A stretch of 64,000 nucleotides of DNA from Trichomonas vaginalis G3 (taxonomy: Eukaryota > Parabasalia > Trichomonadida > Trichomonadidae). This document shows, piece after piece, positions 53,675-63,020 of this stretch. The DNA is taken from contig NC_067206.1 in assembly GCF_026262505.1 (NCBI RefSeq), positions 36,967,896-37,031,895 of the forward strand. The letters run 5' to 3'. The notes under the pieces are model-generated. The model was not told the origin of the DNA. It saw nothing but the letters and a program-made list of their open reading frames with translations, and did no database searches. Numbering within the stretch: the first letter of the stretch is position 1; every line of letters starts with the position of its first letter. A program made the position numbers and the translations under genes.

Positions 53675-54574
53675 TTATTTTGCTGGATGTTTTGAATCTA
53701 TTATTCCCTGTATTTGTTCTTGAAGTTGATTTTTAGCTGGTTCATTGTAATTAAAAGATCTAATATATTCATTAATTGCATTCTTATAATCATCTGATTT
53801 CTCAAATTTTCTTTTATCTGATTCCTTAACTAAATCATAAGTTAAACCTCGTTGCTGATATAATGGTTTCTTAATTAAATCTTTGAATGCTTGAGATAAA
53901 GCACCTGATGCAATTCTTGCTACTATAATTGGTTGGAATTGATGTTTAAGTTCATCTTTAACATTTGCGAAACCTGGATCGAATAAAGCAACTTTAAAGA
54001 ATTTCTTAGCTGAAATTTCAGGTCTAATATTTGCATATTGACCATCAAACTGGTTAGAATATCGTGGTAATCCATCCGGTCCCTCTTCAATAGCATTTAA
54101 TTCTTCATTGAAATAAGAATATGGATTATAACGGTATGAATTAATTGGACCATTTTCACCTTCTCCAATGTATTGTTTAACAGCTTTTCCATTTTCATCA
54201 AATTGCATAGGATAACGTTCATTATATGCTTTACGTTTAGGATAATCAGTTATAGTTAATTTGTCACCATTTATGACTTTAATATTACCTTGACCATCAG
54301 TAATGAAAACTTCATTTATACCATCAGGTTTTCCATTTGGACCCGTAATGTCTGCTTCGTGTGCTTCCCAATTTGGACCTTGACGTTTGGCATATGCTTG
54401 AGCTTCTGGTAATGTTAAAACGTTTCTCATTTGTTTAACATCTTTTTGAAGACCAGCAACAATATGAACTAATTCTTTCATTCCATCAGGAACTTTCATA
54501 GTTCTATTATATGCACCCTTTTTGTTTGTTCCTTGTTTTAATGGAACCTGTAGAAGATTTGCTATTTCTGTCAT
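53675..54574 (-). CDS. Polinton A gene, 299 residues, unknown
   Basis: Whole. Residues 1-210 are nearly identical to B's copy (28259-29158); the last 90 (from about [16 protein letters not shown]) are strongly diverged, with the same predicted helices. A DNA-mosaic boundary must lie within the gene. Confidence 0.75.
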   Translation of the reverse strand: MTEIANLLQVPLKQGTNKKGAYNRTMKVPDGMKELVHIVAGLQKDVKQMRNVLTLPEAQAYAKRQGPNWEAHEADITGPNGKPDGINEVFITDGQGNIKVINGDKLTITDYPKRKAYNERYPMQFDENGKAVKQYIGEGENGPINSYRYNPYSYFNEELNAIEEGPDGLPRYSNQFDGQYANIRPEISAKKFFKVALFDPGFANVKDELKHQFQPIIVARIASGALSQAFKDLIKKPLYQQRGLTYDLVKESDKRKFEKSDDYKNAINEYIRSFNYNEPAKNQLQEQIQGIIDSKHPAK

Positions 54575-54614
54575 GTTTAATTATAAATAAAAAATAAAAA
54601 TTAATTATAAAAAG

Positions 54615-55402
54615 TTAATCAAATTTAACACTTCCTTTATTTAAATCAACTATTATTTTTCCATGTTCACCTAATTGTTGATATTGTGTGTAAAGTTCAT
54701 TAATGCTCATTGGTAAATTCACTTGATAAAGCATAACGTTCAACTGTTGACGACTAAACCCACTGAAAATGAAAAGGGTTGATAGATTTGATTTAATGTT
54801 TGTGCTTAATGCTTTGAAGTATTGAACAGCCATGAAGAATGAACACTGAATGTGTCGACATTGAGTTAATAACTGATTAAAATATGATTTCTCATTTGTT
54901 ATTAGTTTTGATTTCACTGCATCATCTAGAAAAATGAGTGAATGCAAAAATTCTCTATCAAAATTTGAAATAGAAAGTGTTTCAAATAATTCATCCCGTT
55001 GTTTATCAATAATTCTTTATACATTAAAAAGTTTTTTAAATAATCTTCTGCTTCTTCTTGTGATAAATAAATAATTGGAATTTTGATTAAATGCTTTAAA
55101 GATTCAAATGTATCATCTGAAGGTGAACCTGAACGGTTGATATAAATTAACACATGTGAATAGGGGGAAGTGTTAGCAATAATGATAATTTGTTTTAATA
55201 TCGTTAATGTTTTACCTTTATTTTGTTTACCAATTGCTGCAGTGATTGAATTTAAGTAACATTCAGAATATGGAATTTTCATTAATTTTTCCTTAGATAG
55301 AGCATTTCTATTATCACTCAATGCTTCATTAATCATATCATCTATGTATGTATTATATACTCCTGCTAATTCTTCATAAGGCGTGTATGAATTTAAATCC
55401 AT
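54615..55402 (-). pseudogene. Polinton A packaging ATPase, broken
   Basis: Same family as 27402-28218 (Walker A GKQNKGKTLT). The start context TTTATTTTTGATTAAATG is shared with B. Broken, about one break. Confidence 0.8.
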
Positions 55403-55426
55403 TTAATCAAAAATAAATTTATAATT

Positions 55427-57067
55427 TTAAACATTTCTATTCATCAATATTTCATCATATGAACTTCTATACTGTGGTGGTGTACCTGTTGGATGATATT
55501 TCAAACCTTCATCCGGTGTCCATGTCCAATATGTAGTCCTAGTAAACCAAACCTGAGGAGGATTTGTCACCTTTGAACAGTAAGTGTCATTTTCACCCTG
55601 AATGATTGGATAAGCTTTCATTTGTACTGTAACTTGTGAGTTGAAAGTTTCTAATCCATCAAAGAATATACCCGCTCCATCACGTTGAACTGGAATAGTG
55701 CATAAGAATGAAGTTTGGTCTTTCCATGTTCTAGCTAATGGCGTGCCATCATCTGCATTCAGTGGTCTAGTTAATGAGTCCTCGTATTCTTCTGTGCATT
55801 CATTCACTCCATCTAAATCAGAAGCTTGAAGCATACGTGTAAAGAATATGTCACCCACTGTGGTCATCGCTTGATCGGGGAAGTTTCTGGAATCTATAGT
55901 GACCTGAAGACCTCGAAGCATTGGATTTTCTAAAACCGTTCTTTGCATTGCATTCTTCGGAAATGCTAACACAACATCTGTAACATTATGAAGAGCGTAT
56001 GAGAAATCTGAGCTAATACCTTCAGGAGTGATGCAACCTCCATTTAGTGAACGAACGTCAATATGTTGAGCTGGAATCATGAATGGATCTTCCTTACTGA
56101 ATAAACGTGGTATTGCTTTAACTGATTCTTCAATTAAACCGTATCCTGGTGTAATGCATTTATCCTCTAAAACTTCCATCTTTGTGCATGAAATAATAAC
56201 ATTATCAACTGTTGCGTCAGCAGATGTGGCGGCTAAGCTTGTAATTAATTTGGCAGGAAGTCCGATTTGTTGGAATTTGCGATCATATTTATAAACATGA
56301 TTCATAATCTTTTCATAATTTTCATCAGTTATCTTTTCATAAACGTAATTTTGTAAATCAGCAACTCTTAACGGGTCAACCTGACAAAATACTAAAGTAT
56401 CCCTGAAAACATAATATTTAAGAATGATATCACCAAATGATTTAGGATAATCATCGAACGCCTGAAATGCTAACAAGTCATTTACCGGAATAATCATATC
56501 AAAAGTGACATCAACTTCTTCATTTGCTTTCTTGAAAACTTCTGAAGGGTCAATATATTTACCACATACTGAGTTATCATATTTTTGAACATTATTATAT
56601 AACGAATGAACAAACTTTTTAACTTTCCTTTCTGATTTTGGTTTATATGTTGCAAATGCGAAAGATTCACGGGCGCAATCCATATGAAGATAACCGGCAT
56701 CACCTCTTTCGGTTTCTACTTCTAATTGTTTAAAGCTTTGATTTGATGATTTGTAACCAACGAATAAACGCATGCATTTAAAAGCGTCATCACATGTGAA
56801 AGCTTTATTTGAAACTAGAGTTGCTTTAACTTTGCGTTTAATATATGTGTCACCTAATTGGTTCACATCATGAGCTGGATTTGTAATTCTTAAATGAGTT
56901 TGTTTATCATCAAAATATGGAGCATCAGAGTCATAGCATGAACTTTCAAGTTCTCTATAATATCTTCTACCGTCATTCTTTGCGAATATTTCATTTATCT
57001 TTTCGAATGAATGAAACACATTTCCATTAATCGGTTTAGTGTTTGGCACCAAATAGTTAGTCGTCAT
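55427..57067 (-). CDS. Polinton A major capsid protein (double jelly-roll type)
   Basis: 546 residues, whole. Beta-rich, with FDMIIPVNDLLAFQAFDDYP, YVFRDTLVFCQVDP and a Trp/Tyr-rich C-terminus (FTRTTYWTWTPDEGLKYHP). Length, location next to the packaging ATPase and fibre genes, and strong conservation between A and B fit the Polinton capsid family. The fold is inferred, not shown. Confidence 0.78.
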   Translation of the reverse strand: MTTNYLVPNTKPINGNVFHSFEKINEIFAKNDGRRYYRELESSCYDSDAPYFDDKQTHLRITNPAHDVNQLGDTYIKRKVKATLVSNKAFTCDDAFKCMRLFVGYKSSNQSFKQLEVETERGDAGYLHMDCARESFAFATYKPKSERKVKKFVHSLYNNVQKYDNSVCGKYIDPSEVFKKANEEVDVTFDMIIPVNDLLAFQAFDDYPKSFGDIILKYYVFRDTLVFCQVDPLRVADLQNYVYEKITDENYEKIMNHVYKYDRKFQQIGLPAKLITSLAATSADATVDNVIISCTKMEVLEDKCITPGYGLIEESVKAIPRLFSKEDPFMIPAQHIDVRSLNGGCITPEGISSDFSYALHNVTDVVLAFPKNAMQRTVLENPMLRGLQVTIDSRNFPDQAMTTVGDIFFTRMLQASDLDGVNECTEEYEDSLTRPLNADDGTPLARTWKDQTSFLCTIPVQRDGAGIFFDGLETFNSQVTVQMKAYPIIQGENDTYCSKVTNPPQVWFTRTTYWTWTPDEGLKYHPTGTPPQYRSSYDEILMNRNV

Positions 57068-57136
57068 TTATTAATAAATAAAAAATCAAAATTAAAAGAT
57101 GAAAATGAATTTTTAATTTTAATGAAATAATCAACT

Positions 57137-57352
57137 ATGGCTGCAGGTATATTTAAGAAACTGTGGGATAGAGTAAAAAGAGGAGCGAGTAAAGTTTGGG
57201 AAACATTGAAGAAGGGGGCAAATTGGATATTTAAGAATAAAGAAGCAATTAGTGACGTTGCTGAATCAATAACACCAAAAGCCGCCCCAATAAGAGAAAT
57301 ATTAAATAAAGGAGAAAAAGTTTATCAAAGACTACAACCGATACTAAGATAA
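57137..57352 (+). CDS. Polinton A small basic protein, 71 residues (MAAGIFKKLW type)
   Basis: Whole. Amphipathic basic start (MAAGIFKKLWDRVKRGASKV), then a second helix and KGEKVYQRLQPILR. Shares its N-terminus with the oppositely oriented 78-residue gene. Possible membrane-active or DNA-binding virion component, by analogy only. Confidence 0.6.
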   Translation: MAAGIFKKLWDRVKRGASKVWETLKKGANWIFKNKEAISDVAESITPKAAPIREILNKGEKVYQRLQPILR

Positions 57353-57412
57353 AAATAATTTTAAGCCGCTAAGCGGCGAGATGATCCATAGGATCTCATA
57401 TTTATTTTTCCA

Positions 57413-57649
57413 CTATCTACCTCCTATTTTATTAAGTATTCCTTCAGCAATTCCACCAACTGCGTTACCTGCTTGTGCTTCCATCGCCGGATTACCTGCT
57501 TTAGTACCTAATACTCCACCTATGATAGTTCCTGCCGTTTTCGCTACTGGTGCCAAAAAGTTTGCAATGGGTTTAATAATCTTTTTATGAACCCAACCCG
57601 CAGCTTTCTTAATTCCATCCCATAATTTTTTAAAGAATCCTGCCGCCAT
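57413..57649 (-). CDS. Polinton A small basic protein, 78 residues (MAAGFFKKLW type)
   Basis: Whole. MAAGFFKKLWDGIKKAAGWV, then KPIANFLAPVAKTAGTIIGG, a Gly/Ala-rich hydrophobic stretch that could insert in a membrane. Tail-to-tail with its 71-residue paralogue. Function unknown. Confidence 0.6.
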   Translation of the reverse strand: MAAGFFKKLWDGIKKAAGWVHKKIIKPIANFLAPVAKTAGTIIGGVLGTKAGNPAMEAQAGNAVGGIAEGILNKIGGR

Positions 57650-57715
57650 TTCTGATTTAATATTAATTAAAAAATATATTTCATCACTTATATTCTAATT
57701 TTTATTTAATGATAA

Positions 57716-58084
57716 ATGAAACCGATTTTAAAAATAAATGAAACAGAGGAGGAAGAAATAAATGAAAGTGAAAATGTTCAACAAAAAATAAACGTTGTTA
57801 AACCAATTACTGAAATAAAAATTTTTTCATCTGTTGAAGAATTTAATGACTATTATGCTAATAATAAAAAATTATTTGAAGAATTGACAACGTGTAAATT
57901 GAATAAAATGTTTAAAGTTGATGGATTCAAAATTTCAAAAATAAAGGGGGTGGTTAGTTTGAAATCTATTCCTCAATCAAGAATCACATCATTAATGAAA
58001 ATATATGATTTAACAAAAAGAATAGAAGAGATTGAAGAAAGAATGAATCAAATAATTGATTTCATAAATTCAAATAATCATTAG
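57716..58084 (+). CDS. Polinton A small gene, 122 residues, unknown
   Basis: Whole; counterpart of 24753-25133 in B. Acidic start, helical end (EEIEERMNQIIDFINSNNH). The start follows TTTTTATTTAATGATAAATG. Confidence 0.6.
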   Translation: MKPILKINETEEEEINESENVQQKINVVKPITEIKIFSSVEEFNDYYANNKKLFEELTTCKLNKMFKVDGFKISKIKGVVSLKSIPQSRITSLMKIYDLTKRIEEIEERMNQIIDFINSNNH

Positions 58085-58088
58085 TTTC

Positions 58089-58562
58089 TTAAAGTTCAAT
58101 GTTGAACTCATCAAATTCTTCTTCATCATTACCATTACCTTTAGCGAGTTTATTTACTCTTTCAACTTTATCTTTTGATAGTCTTTCGTTTAATTTTTTC
58201 TGAAGTTTTTCGTTACCAAGTTCTAAAATTTTACATGGATGATATTTAAACCTGTTAAATTCTTTTTCCTCAGTTTTAATCATTAATCTACAAAGAACTT
58301 TAGTGAGGTGGTTTTGTTGTTTAAACCATTTATCCTTAATATTTGTTATAAATTCAATATCCGGAATTAATTCCCAAATTTTTGAATTTTCGATTAATTT
58401 ACCATCAAATGCAAAAGCAATAGGTTTAATATTAAACTTACCTTTATAAAATAAACTTTGTATGTAATCATCAAAATAAACGTCTACTTGTTTAACCTGG
58501 GAGAGAATTGGTGAAAGTTTATCCATTAATTGATTCACAGTCACGAATTTTGATTCACTCAT
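58089..58562 (-). CDS. Polinton A gene, 157 residues, unknown
   Basis: Opens MSESKFVTVNQLMDKLSPIL; charged C-terminus. Whole. The end of this gene is also seen at the left edge of B (about 24620-24756), where it abuts the TIR. Confidence 0.6.
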   Translation of the reverse strand: MSESKFVTVNQLMDKLSPILSQVKQVDVYFDDYIQSLFYKGKFNIKPIAFAFDGKLIENSKIWELIPDIEFITNIKDKWFKQQNHLTKVLCRLMIKTEEKEFNRFKYHPCKILELGNEKLQKKLNERLSKDKVERVNKLAKGNGNDEEEFDEFNIEL

Positions 58563-58665
58563 TTCTTACGAATTAAAAAAATAAATTATTCAAAAATGTA
58601 AGACATGAATTTTTAAAGTTTATTTTTAAAAAATTTTTTTTTATTTCATTATGGTAGTGAATCTT

Positions 58666-59256
58666 TTATTCATGAAAATAATTATTTCTAATTTCTTTTA
58701 CTCTCTCGTACATACTAGATTTAAAGAATTCAGAACATTTCCCATAATCTCCTAAATGTTTTCTTATCCCTAACGTGTGCCAGTTATTATATGAAACTGA
58801 ATAAACTTTATCTTTATCTTTACACCTTTCATCACTTCCAATATATTTATATCTCAGTTTTGATTTAGCATTTTCATATTCATTAGCGTTTAATAATTCA
58901 CAGTCTTCCTTTTTAAATTGATGTTTAAGATATTCAGGATTTAATACTCTACGTTTATATGCTCCTAACTTAGTTCTAAAGGTTTTTCTACAAAATTTAG
59001 GAATTCCATCCTCTTTAATGTCATCAATGATTTCCATTTCATTATTTTCAATTTCTTCTTCTCGTTTATGAGGTCTTTGATTATGACTCCATTGATTCCA
59101 TGAAATTAAATATTCTTTATCATTATATTTATACCTCATTAGCTTATTTTGGCTTTCATATTCATTTAATAATTCACAATCTTCATTTTTAAATTGAAGT
59201 TTAACCCATTCAGGATTTAAACAATGTTTAATTAATCGCGGAATATCTGACATCAT
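58666..59256 (-). CDS. Polinton A right TIR gene, 196 residues (DUF723-like repeats)
   Basis: Whole. Two copies of a module: LNPEWVKLQFKNEDCELLNE...SWNQWS and LNPEYLKHQFKKEDCELLNA...SYNNWHTLG. The pattern (amphipathic helix, ELL, short strands, closing aromatic) resembles DUF723/treble-clef modules of homing endonucleases and giant-virus proteins, but the zinc-binding Cys/His are absent. DNA-end binding would suit its location in both TIRs; that is inference. Confidence 0.6.
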   Translation of the reverse strand: MMSDIPRLIKHCLNPEWVKLQFKNEDCELLNEYESQNKLMRYKYNDKEYLISWNQWSHNQRPHKREEEIENNEMEIIDDIKEDGIPKFCRKTFRTKLGAYKRRVLNPEYLKHQFKKEDCELLNANEYENAKSKLRYKYIGSDERCKDKDKVYSVSYNNWHTLGIRKHLGDYGKCSEFFKSSMYERVKEIRNNYFHE

Positions 59257-59300
59257 CTATATATAGCTTCTTTTATAAAAGATAAAAAAATAAATTATTA

Positions 59301-60094
59301 GGGAAAACCGCAACCACTTTTTTTAATCACGATTTAAATATATAAATCGCGATTTTTTAGAAAAATCGCGACTTTTTTAAAATTGCGATTTTATTGTGGT
59401 CGCGATTTTTCTAAAAAATCGCGATTTTTATGGAAAATTGTGATCAAAATTAAACGCGATTTTCTTTATCAATCGCGAACATAGAACAAATCGGAACCAT
59501 GATTTTGGACCTCATTAAGCGAAAAGGTCGCAATTAAATTCAATAACAAAGCAATTCACAAAGATTTTTTGAATCTAGAATGGCTGTTTATCCATTTTAG
59601 ACTGCTCACAATATGGTTTTTCTGCATACTTGCCGAAATCAGAGATCTAAAATCAAACAATCTCGATAACAAATACCTCAATCCCACTTTACTGGTCAAA
59701 ATTCTTGAAGTCTTACTTTACTGCACTAATTAATCATAATTTACCTTTAACTAAAAAAATATTACATAAATCTAACAAAAAAACCTTTAGCAATAAAAAT
59801 ACATTTGCTCAAGCCTATCGGCAACTCAAATCTAAAAAACTTTTTATAACATTCTTATTACAATTTTTATTTTATTCTTATATTTATATTTTTTAGTTCA
59901 CTTTTTAAATAATGATCTTTAGATTGAACCAATAACGCGATTTTCCATATAAATCGCGATTTTTTAGAAAAATCGCGACCACAATAAAATCGCAATTCAT
60001 TAAAAAACGCGATTTTAAAAAAGTCGCGATTTTTCTAAAAAATCGCGATTTATATATTTAAATCGTGATTAAAAAAAGTGGTTGCGGTTTTCCC
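59301..60094. mobile_element. 794-bp palindromic non-autonomous DNA element (TA target)
   Basis: Flanked by TA (59299-59300, 60095-60096). TIRs of about 165 bp start GGGAAAACCGCAACCACTTT and are themselves built of inverted AAATCGCGATTTTTT / GAAAAATCGCGA blocks. Deleting it almost restores the left TIR of A (3-base difference). The 460-bp interior has no recognisable gene; a 63-codon frame at 59705 has no family features. TA duplication and GGG end suggest mobilisation by a Tc1/mariner-type transposase. Confidence 0.82.
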
Positions 60095-60110
60095 TATTTT
60101 AAAATTAATG

Positions 60111-61140
60111 AAAGGTGACCAAACTATTTTTTGAAAACAAAAATTCGGTCACTATGAATGAAAGGTGTACAATGAAACGACAAAGAGTTTTCACTATGAA
60201 TGAAAGGTGTAAACTCCTCTTAATGAAAGGTGACCAAACTATTTTTCCGCCATAACTTTAATGGTACTATTTCAGCGTGTACAATGAATACAAAAATTCT
60301 AAGAGTGCCACATAAAATAGTACTTTAGACTTGAGTTAATGCTACCAAGCAAATGTTAAAAAGATGACTTTAGTGTTTTGATAATCAAAGATTAAAATCA
60401 TTATTGTCTAAATCAATAATCATAACGACAGAAGTTAATGTTTTTTCATCAGTGCTTTAAATCCACTTTTAAAAGTATACCTCAAAAATCAAAATATCAA
60501 AAAAAATTGGCCGATAGGTTTGGCTTTAATTTTTGTCTGCTTTTATGATTTGATATGGATGTTATAATTTTAAAAGTTGAGCCAAATTCACCAATAGATT
60601 TTTGAGATTTGCAAATACTCAATAATTTTCAGCGTGTTATCTTTTATTAAAAGAACTATTTGGTTTCAGTATCATATAAATTGATATTTACTTTCTATTT
60701 GAACCTTCATTTAGCTAATGATTTAATAATACAGATTTCATCTAGTCCTTATAAGAGAATTTTGAATTTGTTATAATAAAAAAACAAACAGATATAGCTT
60801 ACACTTCTATAATAAAGATACCTTTTATAGAAATCAGTATGAAATGTGTTTTGGCTTATTGGAAGCATATCAGACATAATCGCCATAATCAAAAAATCTA
60901 TATACCCAATAAGTAATAAATTTGTCGATATAGATTTTCCATAAAATTAGTTTTTAGTCTGATCTTAAAATAAATTTAATTTTTTATAAAAAAAATCACA
61001 TTTAAAAGTACCTTTTTAGTAGCTCGAAATCCTGTTGGTGGATTTGGGGCATACTTCAAAATTAGCTTTTCTTCTACATATGCAAGCTATATTTTAAATA
61101 TGGGGCAAATCGGATCGGCGAAAGGAGTTTAGTTACCTTT
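60111..61140. mobile_element. 1030-bp non-autonomous DNA element, 8-bp target duplication
   Basis: Flanked by AATTAATG at 60103-60110 and 61141-61148; removing it restores the exact left-TIR sequence of A. Short imperfect TIRs AAAGGTGACCAAAC / GTTTAGTTACCTTT. The left end is repeated internally at 60222-60246, and TCACTATGAATGAAAGGTGT occurs twice (60152 and 60191). No coding capacity seen. An 8-bp duplication fits hAT or P-type elements, but the terminal bases do not decide this. Confidence 0.78.
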
Positions 61141-61252
61141 AATTAATGTTAATTTTTTAAATGATTTATATATAAATATATTTTAATGCATCGTCTATAT
61201 ATAGATGTAACAAAAAAAGTCACTAAACCCGTCATATCCTACTACTAAAATT

Positions 61253-61810
61253 AAAATCTTTTTCAGAATATTTGTACTCATAAATACTAAATGGCCATTT
61301 GATATGAAAATAGCACACTGAAATTCTAATAAACTTGTTTGATAATCAATTTTACAAAATTATTACAACTTAAATGTTCCTTCTTTTGTTTCAGCAAGCA
61401 AATGATTTCACTTTTTGTATATTAACATATCTTGGATTCTATCACTTCTACACATATTATCAAAAATTATATGGTTCTGTGCATTATCGTTTGCTGATAG
61501 TTATTTAATAATATTATATTGCTGAGTGGAGCTCTCTTTATCTCCAATTCTAAACATTTAACAATAAGATACTTGTGAATTATCAGGTAAATTAAATATC
61601 TAGGATATCAACAGGAATTAGGATCTCCATTCAAAAGTTACTTTTCTACTTTCACTATTTACTCAAAATTCCAGTGAGAAATTATGTATTCATTTTATAT
61701 AGTTTTATTGAGAAAGCAGTAGATTCTTATTTGGAATGCACATATTGTAATTACAATGTGTCAATTGAAATGCATAAACAAAGTCAATTTTTTTAAAAAA
61801 TAATATTTAT
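61253..61810. other. Intergenic host DNA, no feature seen
   Basis: 558 bp of AT-rich DNA after the second AAAATT copy, reaching the stop of the N-myristoyltransferase gene. I see no gene or repeat. Confidence 0.4.
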
Positions 61811-63007
61811 TTAAATAAAGAGGAATCTAACATCATTTGGCTCCATTGGAGGAACGCCGTAGTTGTACGAATAGTACTCTAAATCATTTGATCCCTTCTC
61901 AAATTTGTTGATAGAAAGAGCCTGGTCCCATCCAGCGATTTGGAGGCCTGTAATAATATCAGCGTTGGCATCTTTATCAGCTCTGTTGATAAGATCCGAA
62001 ACGATTCCCTTCAAATCGATGGTTGCTGCCATGTAAAAAGAGTATGCAGCCTTGTGGAAGGTAATTTTCATGAAGTTGTCAGAGAGGATTGTCCATGCCA
62101 TGAGGTAGAATGAAAAGAACCCTTGAATTCCGCTGGATCCTGGAATAACATAAGAGTAGATTACATCTTTTTGAGGCATGAACATGTGCTTGACAAGTTC
62201 TGGTGTAAATTGGAGCGAGAATTTGTATGATGAGTCTGTTTTGTTGAGAAGTTCAGTAACTGCTGGAATATCTTCTTCTTTCATCGGACGACAGTTGTTG
62301 TGGACAAGGCTTGGTACTTCAAACCTCTTCTTTGCAGCTGCCATCTTGTCTTTGGAGATTGGATAGTATCCTGAAGCACTTAAATTCTTTAAATTGATCG
62401 GGCGATGGGCGTATGAACCTTTTGCGAATATTTTTGTAGGAATTCCTTTGCCAGAGAAAACTGCACGATAGATTTTCGCCTGTCTGACACGTCTTGCGAG
62501 TTCCCAAATTAAAACTTGGGCTAATTTCTTCGAACGAAGCTTATTATGGACGCAAAGGAAGTTAACTGTGCACCACTTCTCTGTTTCTTGATTTAAGCGG
62601 ATTGTATTTGGAATGCCAGAAATAAAACCAACGAGAGTTCCTGTTTTTGTGCGGACACCGAAAACCCATTCTGGAATACCACCTGGAATGGCGATAGCCC
62701 ACTTGAGTAATGGCGCTGGAAGGCAAAATCTGAAACTATGTTGATCGTTTTCGATATAATGCATTTCAAGGAAATGATAAAGCTCTTGAAGCTGCTTTTC
62801 ATCATTAATGTCGATGTTAGACCATGTGAATCCTGCTGGAAGTGGAGATGGCTGATCCGGTGGTGCGGTAACTGGAATTTGTGGATCAATGTAACCTTCA
62901 GCAACGTCTTCAGCATCTTCTTTCACAACAGGTTGAACACTCCAGAACTTGTGAATTGCTTCTGCCTCCTCTGTATTCTGCTCCTCTACTTGTTTTGGTT
63001 CAGACAT
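61811..63007 (-). CDS. NMT: Glycylpeptide N-tetradecanoyltransferase (N-myristoyltransferase)
   Basis: 398 residues from MSEPKQVEEQNTEEAEAIHK. The frame is open 54 codons further upstream, but that part is low-complexity and a TCATTT initiator motif lies 11 bases before this ATG. HKFWSVQPV is the conserved opening. The GNAT-like core follows: VNFLCVHNKLRSKKLAQVLI, a signature segment, then WELARRVRQAKIYRAVFSGK and AHRPINLKNL. The C-terminal half is the second GNAT-like lobe, ending LEYYSYNYGVPPM, with the final chain terminus used as base in this family. It transfers myristate from CoA to N-terminal glycines, for instance of ARF-family GTPases. Intact, cytosolic or ribosome-associated. Confidence 0.93.
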   Translation of the reverse strand: MSEPKQVEEQNTEEAEAIHKFWSVQPVVKEDAEDVAEGYIDPQIPVTAPPDQPSPLPAGFTWSNIDINDEKQLQELYHFLEMHYIENDQHSFRFCLPAPLLKWAIAIPGGIPEWVFGVRTKTGTLVGFISGIPNTIRLNQETEKWCTVNFLCVHNKLRSKKLAQVLIWELARRVRQAKIYRAVFSGKGIPTKIFAKGSYAHRPINLKNLSASGYYPISKDKMAAAKKRFEVPSLVHNNCRPMKEEDIPAVTELLNKTDSSYKFSLQFTPELVKHMFMPQKDVIYSYVIPGSSGIQGFFSFYLMAWTILSDNFMKITFHKAAYSFYMAATIDLKGIVSDLINRADKDANADIITGLQIAGWDQALSINKFEKGSNDLEYYSYNYGVPPMEPNDVRFLFI

Positions 63008-63014
63008 AAAAATA

Positions 63015-63020
63015 AAATGA
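63015..63020 (-). promoter_or_regulatory. Candidate initiator (TCATTT) for NMT
   Basis: Minus-strand TCATTT with its A (63018) 11 bases before the ATG at 63007, as expected for trichomonad genes. It decides against the upstream ATG at 63169. Confidence 0.5.

Larger units (their letters stand above)
23765..61246. mobile_element. Polinton/Maverick element A (fossil; hosts four insertions)
   Basis: 37,482 bp as found; about 20.4 kb once element B, a mariner and two short elements are discounted, in the normal Polinton range. Ends are inverted repeats beginning AGTAGTAGGATATGACGGG; a 6-bp duplication AAAATT flanks them. Parts left to right: TIR gene (split by element B), unknown 371-residue gene, pPolB, integrase region (holding the mariner), 106-residue gene, repeat module, primase-helicase (-), KilA-N (-), fibre (-), unknown structural-type genes, packaging ATPase (-), capsid (-), small genes, TIR gene (-). 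It is broken: about ten to twelve breaks, mostly in the polymerase/integrase half, while most capsid-half genes look whole. Likely young in evolutionary terms: the duplication is exact and the TIRs are nearly identical. I recognise no adenain-type protease. Confidence 0.92.
58570..61246 (-). repeat. Right TIR of Polinton A, with two insertions
   Basis: Inverted partner of 23765-24350 plus 38346-38605. Interrupted by 59301-60094 and 60111-61140; on both sides of each insertion it matches the left TIR. AAAATT (61247-61252), the second target duplication, follows it. Confidence 0.9.

Noticed and set aside
59705-59896. 63-codon frame inside the palindromic element
   Set aside because: Low-complexity, no motif, no start context; not convincing as a transposase remnant.
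23765-61246. One large palindromic duplication or an inverted-repeat assembly artefact
   Set aside because: The two similar modules belong to elements with different TIRs, each with its own target duplication, and they differ in fibre tip, gene ends and gene content.
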